This document shows, one piece after another, positions 43,101-53,000 of a DNA stretch of 64,000 nucleotides. Numbering within the stretch: position 1 is the stretch's first letter; every line of letters starts with the position of its first letter. The notes beneath the pieces are model-generated. The model saw only the letters and a program-made list of their open reading frames with translations, was not told the DNA's origin and ran no database searches. Origin of the DNA: Acidobacteriota bacterium. GTDB lineage: Bacteria; Acidobacteriota; Blastocatellia; Pyrinomonadales; Pyrinomonadaceae. Position numbers and translations under genes: made by a program. The DNA lies in assembly GCA_023389035.1 (NCBI GenBank), contig JAEWFC010000038.1, forward strand, positions 62,001 to 126,000. The letters run 5' to 3'.

Positions 43101-43868
43101 ATGTATCGATTCATGGAAAACGAGAACGGAAATGGTACTTCGACCGCGGTCGCTGACGAACCAGTGGCGGCAACACCCGCTGCAGGTGCGTTGATCTCGA
43201 TGACAAACATCTGGAAGACGTACCAGATGGGCGTGGAAGAGCTGCATGCTCTACGAGATGTCTCGTTTCAGGTCAACAAAGGCGAGTATCTCGCTATCAT
43301 CGGTCCGTCGGGATCGGGAAAATCGACACTGATGAATCTCATCGGATGCCTCGATTCGCCGACCAAAGGCCAGTACTGGATCAACGGTCAGCTCGTTTCC
43401 GATATGAGTGACGACGAGCTTGCCCGTATCCGAAACAAAGAGATCGGGTTCGTATTTCAAACGTTCAATCTGCTGGCCAGAGCAACTGCCCTGCATAACG
43501 TTGAACTTCCGCTGATCTACGCCGGGATGCGAGCCGCCGAGCGCAACGAAAAGGCCCAGGCCGCTCTCGCATCAGTCGAGCTCGGCGATCGGGTGATGCA
43601 TAAGCCGAACGAACTTTCAGGCGGGCAGCGTCAGCGTGTGGCGATCGCCCGTGCGTTGGTAAATCATCCGTCGATCCTTCTCGCTGACGAACCGACGGGC
43701 GCCCTGGACTCGAAAACGAGCGTTGAGATTATGGCCCTCTTCGAAAAGCTTCACGCCGAGGGCAATACCATCATCATCGTGACCCACGAACATGAGGTCG
43801 CCGAACGAGCTCATCGCGTAATCACGATCCGCGACGGACAGATCGAAAGCGATGAAAAGATCAAATGA
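43101..43868 (+). CDS. MacB/LolD-type ABC transporter ATP-binding protein
   Basis: 255 aa. Walker A (GPSGSGKSTLMNLIGCLD), Q-loop (GFVFQTFNLLARATALHNVE), signature (LSGGQRQRVAIARAL), Walker B (ILLADEPTGALD) and H-loop (VTHEHEVAE) are complete. The LDSPT and TGALDS phrases are typical of the MacB/LolD/FtsE group. The first ~35 residues are low in complexity; a second ATG at 43113 is an equally possible start. It pairs with the permeases at 44029-46525 although a terminator-like hairpin and a promoter lie between. Confidence 0.92.
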   Translation: MYRFMENENGNGTSTAVADEPVAATPAAGALISMTNIWKTYQMGVEELHALRDVSFQVNKGEYLAIIGPSGSGKSTLMNLIGCLDSPTKGQYWINGQLVSDMSDDELARIRNKEIGFVFQTFNLLARATALHNVELPLIYAGMRAAERNEKAQAALASVELGDRVMHKPNELSGGQRQRVAIARALVNHPSILLADEPTGALDSKTSVEIMALFEKLHAEGNTIIIVTHEHEVAERAHRVITIRDGQIESDEKIK

Positions 43869-43901
43869 TCGATCCCTGTGTATAAATGATCAATTCACTT
43901 C

Positions 43902-43936
43902 GGCCGCCGGAACATGAGTACGGCGGTCTTTCTATT
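43902..43936 (+). terminator. terminator-like hairpin after the ATPase gene
   Basis: GGCCGCCG (43902-43909) pairs with CGGCGGTC (43921-43928) with one G-T pair and an 11-nt loop, followed by TTTCTATT. The T tract is broken, so termination may be partial. Confidence 0.5.
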
Positions 43937-43972
43937 CAATAACGCCTCCCGCCGGCGGATGTGAACCCCTTC

Positions 43973-44001
43973 TAAACAATTTACAATTAATTGCGTATTA
44001 T
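43973..44001 (+). promoter_or_regulatory. candidate promoter of the permease pair
   Basis: TAAACA (43973-43978) and TATTAT (43996-44001) are 17 nt apart in an AT-rich gap, with a predicted start about 20 nt before the ATG at 44029. This would allow the permeases to be expressed apart from the adaptor and ATPase. Confidence 0.4.
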
Positions 44002-44028
44002 TATCACTTCCGGTTCATCCAACTACTG

Positions 44029-45264
44029 ATGCCGATAACTGAAGCCCTTAAATTAGCGTGGTCATCGATCATGTCGCACAAGCTGCGGTCCTTTCTGACA
44101 TTGTTGGGAATGATCATCGGCATGACGGCGTTCATGGTCGTGCTGTCGCTGCTGCAGGGTTTCAATGGCTACGTTGACGAAAAGATCGCGGGTATCGGGA
44201 CCAACTCATTCACCGTTCAGCGGTTCAACTTCGAAGATTTCAAAGACACGGATACTATCGCTGCTGCACAGCGGCGAAACAAAGAGCTTACCTTCGATGA
44301 GCTTGATTTCATCAAGGAACGGGCACAGCTCATCGGCTATATCGGTGCCAAAGCTGGAAACACCTCCCGCGACGTTCGGTATGGTAATGAAACACTTCAG
44401 GACGTAAGCATCACGGGAGCTGAACCGATCATCGCGGTGATCGAAAATACGGACGTAGAGTTTGGAAGGTATTTCACCGACGCTGAAAACAATAACGCGA
44501 TGCGGGTCGCGTTCATCGGCAGCGATATCGCCGATAAGCTTTTCCCTCAAGGCGGTGCGCTTGGCAGCGAGTTGAGTATTTCAGGCATACCGTACCGGAT
44601 CATCGGTATTCGAGCGGCAAAGGGCACTGTTTTTGGGCAGCCTCAGGACAACTTTGTTCAACTGCCGATCAAGACCTTTGGTGCGAATTTCGGCGGCTTG
44701 CGGTGGAATCGAGCCCCGAATTTTGTTGTTACCGCACGTGACGGTGTGAAGATGGCCGATGCTGTGGACGAAGTTCGAACGCTGATGCGGATCAAGCGCA
44801 AACTCGGCCCCGAGGAAAAAGACAACTTCGGTGTTGTAACGCCGGACGCGATCAGCGGTCTTCGCGACAGCCTTTTTGGTACGATCTCGCTTGTGATCCT
44901 CGTCGTTCCGGCGATCGCATTGGTGGTCGGCGCTATCGTCATCATGAATATAATGCTGGTCGCGGTGACCGAACGAACGAAGGAGATCGGCATCCGCAAG
45001 TCTCTCGGGGCGAAGCAGGTCGACATATTGAGACAGTTTCTTCTTGAGTCCGGAATGCTTGCTGCTATGGGTGGCCTGATCGGTCTAGGCCTCGCGATCG
45101 TTATCGGCTATATCATCACTGCCTTTGTTTTCCCGACCCGAATTCCGTGGTGGGCCGCCGTTATCGCGATCGGAGTATCAGCTGGGGTTGGAATACTTGC
45201 CGGGCTGTTTCCGGCTTGGAAGGCAGCTCGGCTCGATCCGATCGAGGCTCTGCGTGCGGACTAA
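44029..45264 (+). CDS. MacB-type ABC transporter permease, first copy
   Basis: 411 aa. Plan of MacB/FtsX permeases: one N-terminal membrane helix (LRSFLTLLGMIIGMTAFMVV), a periplasmic MacB_PCD region of about 220 residues, then three C-terminal helices with VAVTERTKEIGIRKSLGAKQ between helices 2 and 3, and ending AGLFPAWKAARLDPIEALRA. It moves by mechanotransmission with the ATPase upstream; the substrate is unknown. No clear Shine-Dalgarno precedes the ATG. The next permease starts 2 nt after its stop codon begins to clear (1-nt gap). Confidence 0.92.
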   Translation: MPITEALKLAWSSIMSHKLRSFLTLLGMIIGMTAFMVVLSLLQGFNGYVDEKIAGIGTNSFTVQRFNFEDFKDTDTIAAAQRRNKELTFDELDFIKERAQLIGYIGAKAGNTSRDVRYGNETLQDVSITGAEPIIAVIENTDVEFGRYFTDAENNNAMRVAFIGSDIADKLFPQGGALGSELSISGIPYRIIGIRAAKGTVFGQPQDNFVQLPIKTFGANFGGLRWNRAPNFVVTARDGVKMADAVDEVRTLMRIKRKLGPEEKDNFGVVTPDAISGLRDSLFGTISLVILVVPAIALVVGAIVIMNIMLVAVTERTKEIGIRKSLGAKQVDILRQFLLESGMLAAMGGLIGLGLAIVIGYIITAFVFPTRIPWWAAVIAIGVSAGVGILAGLFPAWKAARLDPIEALRAD

Positions 45265-45265
45265 T

Positions 45266-46525
45266 ATGACTGTCGCAACATCCCGTTTCCTAGAGAATCT
45301 CAAGATGGCGCTCGACACGCTGCGGGGCAATAAGCTGCGCTCGTTTCTGACCATTATCGGTGTTGTTGTAGGCGTTATCACCGTAATGCTTATCTCGTCG
45401 ATCATCTCCGGGATCGGAATGGCTGTCGAAGAACAGGTGAAATCCTTCGGTACGCGGTCGATATTCATCTATAAGATGGACATCGGCATTCGCTTCGGCC
45501 GTCCATCGCGTGAAGAGCGGATGCGGCCCGACCTTACGCTCGAAGACGCTCTTGCCCTCCGTGAACTCTCGGAGGTCGAGACCGCCGTACCATTTCTTAA
45601 CGTCTCAAGCGGGTTCTTCGGAAACCGAACGGTAGTTTCGGCAAAAGGAAAGCAGACCTCGAATATTCAGCTGAGCGGCACTCTCCCTGAGATCGAAAAG
45701 TCTGGGACCGAGATCGTGGTCGAAGGCCGATGGTTTACGCAGTCCGAGGTCGATTATAAGCGGGATGTTGCTCTCATCGGTTCGACGGTTAAAGAGACGT
45801 TCTTTCCGTATGAATCGCCGATCGGCCAGACGCTTGACATAAACGGGCGGGAGTTCACGATCGTTGGCCATCTGGAGAAGAAGGCCCAGCTGCTCGGTGG
45901 CGGAGGCGGCAACAACGACGAGAGCAACACCATCTATATGCCGTTTTATTCGGCCCAAAAGATCAGGCCGAATGCAGACGATATTTTTATACTCGCCATC
46001 GCTCGCGAGGGTCGGCTGCCGCAGGCTCGTGACCAGATAGAAGATCAGCTGAGAGTCCGCCGCAAGGTCGAGTACGGAAAGCCGAACAATTTTTCGACCG
46101 CCACCGCAGACACCATCATCGAGCAGTTTCAGTCCATCACTGCCGGTGTCGCACTTGCGATGATCGTCATCTCGTCGATCGGACTGCTGATCGGCGGCAT
46201 CGGCGTGATGAACATAATGCTGGTGTCCGTCACCGAGCGAACACGCGAGATAGGAATACGAAAGGCGATCGGAGCAAAGCAGAGCGATATTCTGATCCAA
46301 TTCCTGATCGAGGCCGGGACGCTTACCGGATTCGGGGGACTTGTCGGGCTTGGAATAGGCTGGCTGTTGACTCTGCTGATTTCGCTGGTCTTTCCGTCGT
46401 ACGTGCCGTGGTGGGCGCCGCCGCTCGGTTTTTTTGCCAGTGTCGGAATTGGATTGATCTTCGGGCTGTTCCCGGCGTGGAAAGCAGCCCGACTTGATCC
46501 GATCGAATCACTCCGCTACGAATGA
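45266..46525 (+). CDS. MacB-type ABC transporter permease, second copy
   Basis: 419 aa from the ATG at 45266, one base after the previous stop. A longer frame from 45125 lies wholly within the first permease and is not credible. Same plan: LRSFLTIIGVVVGVITVMLI, a MacB_PCD region with a glycine-rich loop (LLGGGGGNNDESN), VSVTERTREIGIRKAIGAKQ, and an end in LFGLFPAWKAARLDPIESL. The two permeases are homologous to each other, which suggests a heterodimer with the single ATPase, or alternative partners. It converges on the YIP1 gene with 6 nt between stops. Confidence 0.92.
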   Translation: MTVATSRFLENLKMALDTLRGNKLRSFLTIIGVVVGVITVMLISSIISGIGMAVEEQVKSFGTRSIFIYKMDIGIRFGRPSREERMRPDLTLEDALALRELSEVETAVPFLNVSSGFFGNRTVVSAKGKQTSNIQLSGTLPEIEKSGTEIVVEGRWFTQSEVDYKRDVALIGSTVKETFFPYESPIGQTLDINGREFTIVGHLEKKAQLLGGGGGNNDESNTIYMPFYSAQKIRPNADDIFILAIAREGRLPQARDQIEDQLRVRRKVEYGKPNNFSTATADTIIEQFQSITAGVALAMIVISSIGLLIGGIGVMNIMLVSVTERTREIGIRKAIGAKQSDILIQFLIEAGTLTGFGGLVGLGIGWLLTLLISLVFPSYVPWWAPPLGFFASVGIGLIFGLFPAWKAARLDPIESLRYE

Positions 46526-46531
46526 GACCCG

Positions 46532-47455
46532 CTATGCGATAAAGCTCGGGAACAAGAGGGCCATCGAAAGGGCGAACGTTAGTATTAGCCCGTATATGAT
46601 CAGCGCTGCAGACCACCCGGTCGATGACGATACCTTGTCGCCGCCGTTCTTTAGCCCAACCGCGATCAGCCAGACCCAGTAGAACATCAGCAGGCTCAGA
46701 GTCGCGAGAAGCGTGAAAAGTACGGGACTGTCCGCCGAAGATACAAGAAAACTAAGATTATCCTGGATCAGCGAACTTTGTCCCATGATCGGATGAATGT
46801 CGACCGGGTCTTTCAGATATAGCACCAGCGTATTCAGTACGAATCGAATGACCGCGACCGGAAATGACGCATAGACAGCGACCGCGAACGCCTGCCAATA
46901 ATAGATCGAACCTCCGAAAGCCAGTACCACGAGAAAGAATAGAAGCCCGAGAAATGCGTACCAGACGACCTGCCCGATAAACCCGGTCACAACGCCGCCG
47001 GCACGCTTGACCGGATCTTTCATATCGTCGATCGCCGTCTGCCGGCCTGCCTCGATCTGCTGCCTGGCCTCTTCATTGAGAAAAGACATTTTCAGTGCAC
47101 GGTCGATCGATTCATTAGCAACACGTTCCGGTGTGACGCGGTTCATGAATAGGCCTGAATAGACCGTGCCGAGTAGCGCGATTATTACGGCTGCCGCAAG
47201 CCACCGAGGATTTCGCCGCAGGGCCTGAAAGGTCTCGGCAGGTGATACGAAAATATTTATAAGCGTCGCAGGCGTATACATCACCTCGCCTTCCTGCGGC
47301 GGCACACGGTTGATGAAGCTCATGCCGATGATCAGCCCTCCGAAGAGGATCATGATCACGCCTGTCTGCGTGAGTCCGGGAAGAATGCCCGCAATGCTCA
47401 AGATCGCCACCAAAAGACCGACGGACGCTACAATGACACCTGCGATTAAGTTCAT
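46532..47455 (-). CDS. YIP1-family membrane protein
   Basis: 307 aa from the ATG at 47455, with GAGG 5-6 nt upstream; the frame continues to 47632 but that part overlaps the OppF-type gene and lacks protein-like features. Two helices at the N-terminus (LIAGVIVASVGLLVAILSIA and VIMILFGGLIIGMSFI), then TLINIFVSPAETFQALRRNP, the usual lead-in to a Yip1 domain, and four to five more helices. Bacterial YIP1 proteins have no established role. It lies 79 nt downstream of the OppF-type gene on the same strand. Confidence 0.8.
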   Translation of the reverse strand: MNLIAGVIVASVGLLVAILSIAGILPGLTQTGVIMILFGGLIIGMSFINRVPPQEGEVMYTPATLINIFVSPAETFQALRRNPRWLAAAVIIALLGTVYSGLFMNRVTPERVANESIDRALKMSFLNEEARQQIEAGRQTAIDDMKDPVKRAGGVVTGFIGQVVWYAFLGLLFFLVVLAFGGSIYYWQAFAVAVYASFPVAVIRFVLNTLVLYLKDPVDIHPIMGQSSLIQDNLSFLVSSADSPVLFTLLATLSLLMFYWVWLIAVGLKNGGDKVSSSTGWSAALIIYGLILTFALSMALLFPSFIA

Positions 47456-47534
47456 TTGTACCTCAACTTTTCTGGATTTTGGGTAATGCTTGAAAACTGA
47501 TACGAGCGCGGCTGCCGGCTTGTTTCCGGTTTTT

Positions 47535-48539
47535 TTACACCATCGGCGAAGCCGAATCGTAGCCCTCAGCCCTGATACATGCAGCAAAATGTCCGCTCTC
47601 AAGCTCGCGAAGCTCAGGCACGACCTCGGCACATCGATCGATGGCGATAGGGCATCTCGTGCGAAAACGGCATCCGGACGGAGGATCTATCGGCGTCGGA
47701 ACATCGCCCGTGAGCACGATCCGCTCACGCTTCAATTTCGGGTCCGGGTTCGGAATGGCCGAAAGTAATGCGGCCGTGTACGGATGCAGCGGGCGGCGAT
47801 AAAGCTCGACCGAATCCGTGATCTCGACGATCTTTCCGAGATACATCACTGCTACGCGGTTTGAGATATGCTCGACCACAGCAAGGCCGTGCGAGATGAA
47901 GAGATACGTAAGTCCGAATTCCTGCTGCAGGTCCTGCAACAGATTGACGACCTGCGCCTGGACGGAAACGTCCAAAGCCGACACAGGTTCGTCGCAAATT
48001 ATCAGTTTCGGGTTCAGCGCAAGGGCACGAGCGATCCCGATACGTTGACGCTGTCCGCCCGAAAACTCGTGCGCGTAGCGGTCCATGTACTTCGGATCAA
48101 GCCCGACCTTGGATAACAGATCTGCGACACGTTCGCGTTGTTCGTTCTTGTCGCCGATCCCGTGGATCTTTAGCGGCTCGGAGATGATGGAGCGAATGCT
48201 AAGCCGCGGGTTCAGGCTCGCATACGGGTCCTGAAAGATGATCTGCATCTCGCGACGCAGGGCCTGCATTTCGCGATTAGGCAAACCGACAAGGTTCGTT
48301 CCTTCAAACAGCACCTCGCCGCTTGTCGGTTCGTGAAGCCTCAACAGGCATCGTCCGACCGTTGATTTTCCGCACCCCGATTCACCGACCAGCCCAAGCG
48401 TCTCGCCTGAGAAAATGTTGAACGACACACCATCGACCGCTCGAACAACATCGTCGCTATTTTCCACGGGGAAATACTTGACGAGGTCTCGCACTGCGAG
48501 CAACTCGGATCTTTCGGTTTGTGGTGACGTTACTGTCAT
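47535..48539 (-). CDS. oligopeptide/dipeptide ABC transporter ATP-binding protein (OppF/DppF type)
   Basis: 334 aa. Walker A (GESGCGKSTVGRCLLRL), Q-loop (IIFQDPYASLNPRLSI), signature (FSGGQRQRIGIARALALNP), Walker B (LIICDEPVSALDVS) and the C-terminal oligopeptide-transporter domain with its cysteine pattern (CRFRTRCPIAIDRC), which in this family can hold an iron-sulfur cluster. The LHEPTSGEV phrase marks the OppF side. Its usual partner OppD lies 69 nt upstream, but no permease or binding-protein gene is in the window. Confidence 0.93.
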   Translation of the reverse strand: MTVTSPQTERSELLAVRDLVKYFPVENSDDVVRAVDGVSFNIFSGETLGLVGESGCGKSTVGRCLLRLHEPTSGEVLFEGTNLVGLPNREMQALRREMQIIFQDPYASLNPRLSIRSIISEPLKIHGIGDKNEQRERVADLLSKVGLDPKYMDRYAHEFSGGQRQRIGIARALALNPKLIICDEPVSALDVSVQAQVVNLLQDLQQEFGLTYLFISHGLAVVEHISNRVAVMYLGKIVEITDSVELYRRPLHPYTAALLSAIPNPDPKLKRERIVLTGDVPTPIDPPSGCRFRTRCPIAIDRCAEVVPELRELESGHFAACIRAEGYDSASPMV

Positions 48540-48576
48540 TTCGGAATTTCGGGAAAGGACCGATCGAATTCTCTAA

Positions 48577-48604
48577 CAGTTTGAAGTTATCAGTTTGAAG
48601 TTAA
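48577..48604. repeat. 14-bp tandem duplication between oppD-type and oppF-type genes
   Basis: CAGTTTGAAGTTAT (48577-48590) is followed directly by CAGTTTGAAGTTAA (48591-48604), preceded by TCTAAC. A degenerate relative (TCTAACAGTTCCAAGTT) occurs near 11005. Confidence 0.7.
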
Positions 48605-48608
48605 AAGT

Positions 48609-49631
48609 TCAGTGCCGGCCTACCGCTCGCTCTCTTTCGATATTGACCCCGTTCTGCGATTCCTCGTCGTATAACACACAGCGAACAGCAACGTCAGCTT
48701 GAAGTTGATAAAGCGGGATCTCGCCGTGCGTGCAGCGTTCCATCCTAAATTCACACCGCGGGGCAAAATGGCATCCGGGCGGCAGATCGGTCGGGCTTGG
48801 AACGGTGCCGTCGATCGTTTGCAGCCTTGTGACCTTCTCTATGTGCTCCACGCTCAGCTTCGGGACTGACCGCAAAAGGCCCTGTGTGTACGGGTGTTTC
48901 GGCCGCTCGAAAAGCTCTTCGACATCAGATTCCTCGACGATCTTGCCGGTGTACATTACACAGACGCGATCGGCGGTCTCGGCAACGACACCCAGGTCGT
49001 GCGTGATAAAGAGGATCGCCAGCTTTCGCGTCTTACGCAGGCCGTTAAGCAGCTCGAGTATCTGTGCCTGAATCGTTACGTCCAGGGCCGTCGTCGGCTC
49101 GTCGGCGATCAGCAGCTCGGGATCGCAGGCGAGTGCCATCGCGATCATCACCCGCTGACGCATTCCGCCCGACAGTTGATGCGGATAATCATCGGCCCGC
49201 CTTTCAGGCGAAGGTATCGCAACCTCACGCATCGCCTCGATCGCGGCCTGTTTTGCCGCCTTTTTGTCGAGCTTCCGGTGAAGCCGAAGCGCTTCTGCGA
49301 TCTGCTCGCCAACAGTAAATACGGGGTTCAGCGACGTCATCGGATCTTGAAAGATCATCGCGATGTCGTTTCCGCGGATCTCGCGCAAACGTGCTGTCGA
49401 GGCCGTGGTAAGCTCTTCACCCTTGAACTTGATCGACCCCGCGGCGATCTTTCCGGGCGGATAAATAAGCCGCATGATCGAAAGTGCCGTGATGGATTTA
49501 CCGCACCCTGACTCACCGACCAACGCCAAAAGCTCACCCTCAGCGATCGAAAAACTCACGTCATTGACCGCACGCACCAGCCCGGCTCGCGTGGGAAAAT
49601 GAGTCTGAAGATTTGTTACTTCAAGAAGCAA
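48609..49631 (-). CDS. oligopeptide/dipeptide ABC transporter ATP-binding protein (OppD/DppD type)
   Basis: 340 aa. Walker A (GESGCGKSITALSIMRL), Q-loop (IFQDPMTSLNPVFTV), signature (LSGGMRQRVMIAMALACDP), Walker B (LLIADEPTTALDVT) and the C-terminal cysteine pattern (CHFAPRCEFRMERC). ALSIMRLI and the GGMRQRV signature mark the OppD side. With the OppF-type protein it should form the ATPase pair of a peptide importer. The stop is 69 nt from the next gene. The permeases must be encoded elsewhere. Confidence 0.93.
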   Translation of the reverse strand: MLLEVTNLQTHFPTRAGLVRAVNDVSFSIAEGELLALVGESGCGKSITALSIMRLIYPPGKIAAGSIKFKGEELTTASTARLREIRGNDIAMIFQDPMTSLNPVFTVGEQIAEALRLHRKLDKKAAKQAAIEAMREVAIPSPERRADDYPHQLSGGMRQRVMIAMALACDPELLIADEPTTALDVTIQAQILELLNGLRKTRKLAILFITHDLGVVAETADRVCVMYTGKIVEESDVEELFERPKHPYTQGLLRSVPKLSVEHIEKVTRLQTIDGTVPSPTDLPPGCHFAPRCEFRMERCTHGEIPLYQLQADVAVRCVLYDEESQNGVNIERERAVGRH

Positions 49632-49667
49632 TCGGACCCTTATGAATGAAATAAGCTGGACCGCGGA

Positions 49668-50045
49668 TTACCAATTAAAATAGTGAGGCAGGCTTATCAA
49701 AACCGTTACCGCCTCACCATTCACTATACGTGGACGAAATTTCAACTTTCTTGCGGCTGCGATGGTCGCGTCGATCAATCCGGCCTCGTCGACCATGCGT
49801 CGATTCTCATCGTCTGGATTGATACATTCGATCTCACCGACCTTACCATCTCCCCTTAACTCAACTCTTAGCAAGACGTACCCGCGAATACCCCTCGCCC
49901 GATCCGGGACTTTTGGGCGATCTTTTGAGATGATCGCGTAATTGCGATCTTTCACTCTTTTCGCGGTCTGAGCTGAAGAATCCGACGGAGCAACTATCAG
50001 AATACCGACGAAAACCGTAAGAAGCACCACATATCCGTTGAGCAT
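49668..50045 (-). CDS. small exported protein with TonB C-terminal domain
   Basis: 125 aa. A signal peptide (NGYVVLLTVFVGILIVAPSDSSA) is followed by a compact TonB C-terminal-like fold: PKVPDRARGIRGYVLLRVEL, DGKVGEIECI, LIDATIAAARKLKFRPRIVNG and a terminal VLISLPHYF. It lacks the proline-rich spacer and the N-terminal membrane anchor of true TonB, so it is unlikely to energise receptors; stand-alone domains of this kind are frequent in Acidobacteriota and of unknown role. It lies 8 nt after the tricorn-like protease gene, so it is cotranscribed. Confidence 0.8.
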   Translation of the reverse strand: MLNGYVVLLTVFVGILIVAPSDSSAQTAKRVKDRNYAIISKDRPKVPDRARGIRGYVLLRVELRGDGKVGEIECINPDDENRRMVDEAGLIDATIAAARKLKFRPRIVNGEAVTVLISLPHYFNW

Positions 50046-50053
50046 AATACCTT

Positions 50054-53000
50054 CTACTGATTCTTGATCGGATCACGCGGCCTTGCCGGCAGCTTCACCG
50101 GAGACGTTAACTTCTTCATAACCTCGGCGACCGCCCGTTCCAACTGAGGGTCGCGTCCGGCAATGACGGAACGCGGATCATTCTCGACCTCGATGTCCGG
50201 ATCTACGCCGTAGCCTTCGATGATATATTCGCCTTTCGTGTTGGCAAGGGCAAACTCGGGCACGTTGACCACACCGCCGTCGATGAGATTGCCGCGATTG
50301 GTGATACCGACCACGCCGCCCCAACTTCGCTTCCCAACTAGCGGACCAAGCCCTGCTTCACGGAACATATATGGAAAGATGTCGCCGTCCGATGCCGAAT
50401 TCTCATTTAGTATCGCGACCATCGGCCCGCGGAAAACAGCATCAGGATACGTATTTCCATCCACGTCGCCGCGTCTGTAATTAACGCCGAGCGTTTTTCT
50501 GCGGAGACGCTCGATAAGCATCCGCGAAACGTTTCCGCCGCCATTCGCTCGAACGTCGACGACCAGCCCTTCTTTGTTTATCTGCGGATAGTACCACTTG
50601 ATGAACTCACGAATTCCTGCGGCTCCCATGTCCGGAATGTGAATATAACCGACGCGTCCGCCTGTCATATCAGATACACGTTTGCGGTTCGATTCGATCC
50701 AGTCGAGATAGACCAGGTCCGATTCGTTCGTGATCGGCCGGAATGTCACTTTCCTCGCACCCGCAGAGTTCGGTGTCGAATTAACCGTCAGCGTTACGAT
50801 GCTGTCGGCCTTTCCGCGGAAGTGCGCGTAAATGTCCCGGTCGGTGCGAACTTCCTCGCCGTTCACCGCGATCACGTAGTCGCCGACTCGAGCATCGACG
50901 CCAACCTCTGTAAGCGGCGAACGGTAAATATCTTCTTCATTATGTCCGCCATAGATCTTCGCGATCTTATACCGTCCCGCTGACCGGTCGGCTTCGAATT
51001 TTGCACCGGCAAGAGCGACGCGAACTCGCGGCGGCAGGTTCATATCACCGCCGTCGATATAGGCGTGTTGGACGGTCAGCTCCGAGCTCATTTCAGCGAT
51101 AACGTAATTCAGGTCTGCCCGATGAGCCACATGAGGCAGCCACTTCTTATAATCTTCGCGGATCGCTTCCCAGTTAAAGCCGTGCATGTTTTCGACGTAA
51201 AACCAATCACGATATCGCCGCCACGCTTCGTTAAATATCTGATTCCATTCCGCGGCCGGGTCGATCTCGGTCACGAGTCCCGAAGTCGCAACGGTCTTCT
51301 TCGAATTCGCACCGGCCGCGCTCGCGTCCATCAGGCTGTAAGATCCGCCGGTTGACGCTGCGAGTATCTTCGTTCCGTCGGCCGACAACGAATAACCAAA
51401 TGCCGGCGTCTGCATCGTCGTTTCCTTGCGGTCTTTCAGCGAAAAGATCCGCAGCGAACCTTGCGTATCCGCAGCACGGCCATAGTAAAAAGGCGGCGTG
51501 ACCAGGTAAACAAGATGCCCTTTTCCCGCCGCCAGCCCTGCGTAATTGTTCGCGGGCAACGGCACCTTCACCGCTCGCTGCTCTATTCCATCGAAGTCGA
51601 TCGTTTCGGCAGCTGGCGACGGTGTCGGTGATGGCGAAGGCGAAGGACTCGCAGCTGCTGCGACCGTTACCTCGTCGCTCTCGTAATCGAACGGGTGCTT
51701 AACGTTCTTCCTCAACGCCAAAGCATATATCTGCCCCATCCGGTTAGTTGCGTAGTTAAACTCCGACTGCGAGATCTGCGGTGCGTATTCGCGGGCACTG
51801 ACGAAGTAGAGGTAGTCGCCGCTCGCATCCCAATCGGCGTTACCCGCCCCAAACATCTCCGGTGTTACTCGGTACGACTTATTCTCGCCCGAGCTCCAGA
51901 TATATACCGACGACATCCCGCCGTCGTTCTGCATCGTGTAGGCGACATAGTTCCCTTTCGGCGACCATGCGTAGTTAAAGATCAAGCCGTTTCTGGCATC
52001 GGCGATCTGCTGTACCTGTTTCGTCTCAATGTTTACGGTGTAGAGCCGTGAATCCTTGTCGCTGAATACGAGCTTCTTGGAATCTGCTGACCAGAACGGT
52101 GCGTACTTCTGAGCTTTTGAGCCGGTCGTGATCTGCGTCGGTGGAGCCGATCCGTCCTGCGGCACCGTCCAGATCTCTTCTTCACCGGTCTTATCCGAAA
52201 CGAACGCGATCAGCTTTCCATCGGGCGACCATGAAGGGAGTTTGTCGTGTGCGTCTGACGACGTGGTGAGATTTCGCACGCCGCCTTTCTCGATCGGTGC
52301 CGTGAAAATGTCGCCGCGTGCGGCAAACAGCGCCCGCTCGCCTTTCGGGCTTAGCGAATACGAACTAATGAGATTTGCGACGCTCACCTGTCGCCGCCGC
52401 TTGTTCACACCGTCGTTTGGAACGTTTATCGTGAGCTTTGACGAGCGCTTTGATCCCGTATCGAACAGCTCAAGCTCACCGTCGCGTTCCCACACTATCT
52501 TTGACTGGTTATCGGAACTCGGCCAGCGGATGTCCCAGTCGCGGTTCTTCGTTACCTGCGTTACGCGTTTGCCGCCGGTGTCGTACGAATACAGGTTAAA
52601 TTTCCCGTCCTTATCTGAGATGTAATAGATCGTGTTGCCGACCCACATCGCGTCGCGATTTGCCCGCGGATTGTCCGAGATCTTTTCGGTATTCCCGGTC
52701 GCTACATCGAAAATGTAAAGCGTATTCGCCTGGCCGCCTTCGTAACGTTTTTCCGGCCGAAAGTCGCGTGAACGCGGTGAATATACAACCTTCGTCCCAT
52801 CTGCCGAGAAATCGCCCGATCCTGCCTCAGGCATCGGCAGCGGCTCGACCGGCCCGCCTTCAGCTGAAACGGTAAAGAGACGTGCGATCGGCAGCGACCA
52901 AGACTCCCTCAAACCCCGGAAAAACACCTTGTTATCGCGGGTCCATCCGTAAACCTGATTATCGTAGCCCCAACGCGGCGCCAACGGACCTCTTGAAGGG

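Noticed and set aside
45125..45265. 47-residue N-terminal extension of the second permease
   Set aside because: It lies entirely inside the first permease gene in another frame; the ATG at 45266 follows the stop by one base and begins the family N-terminus.
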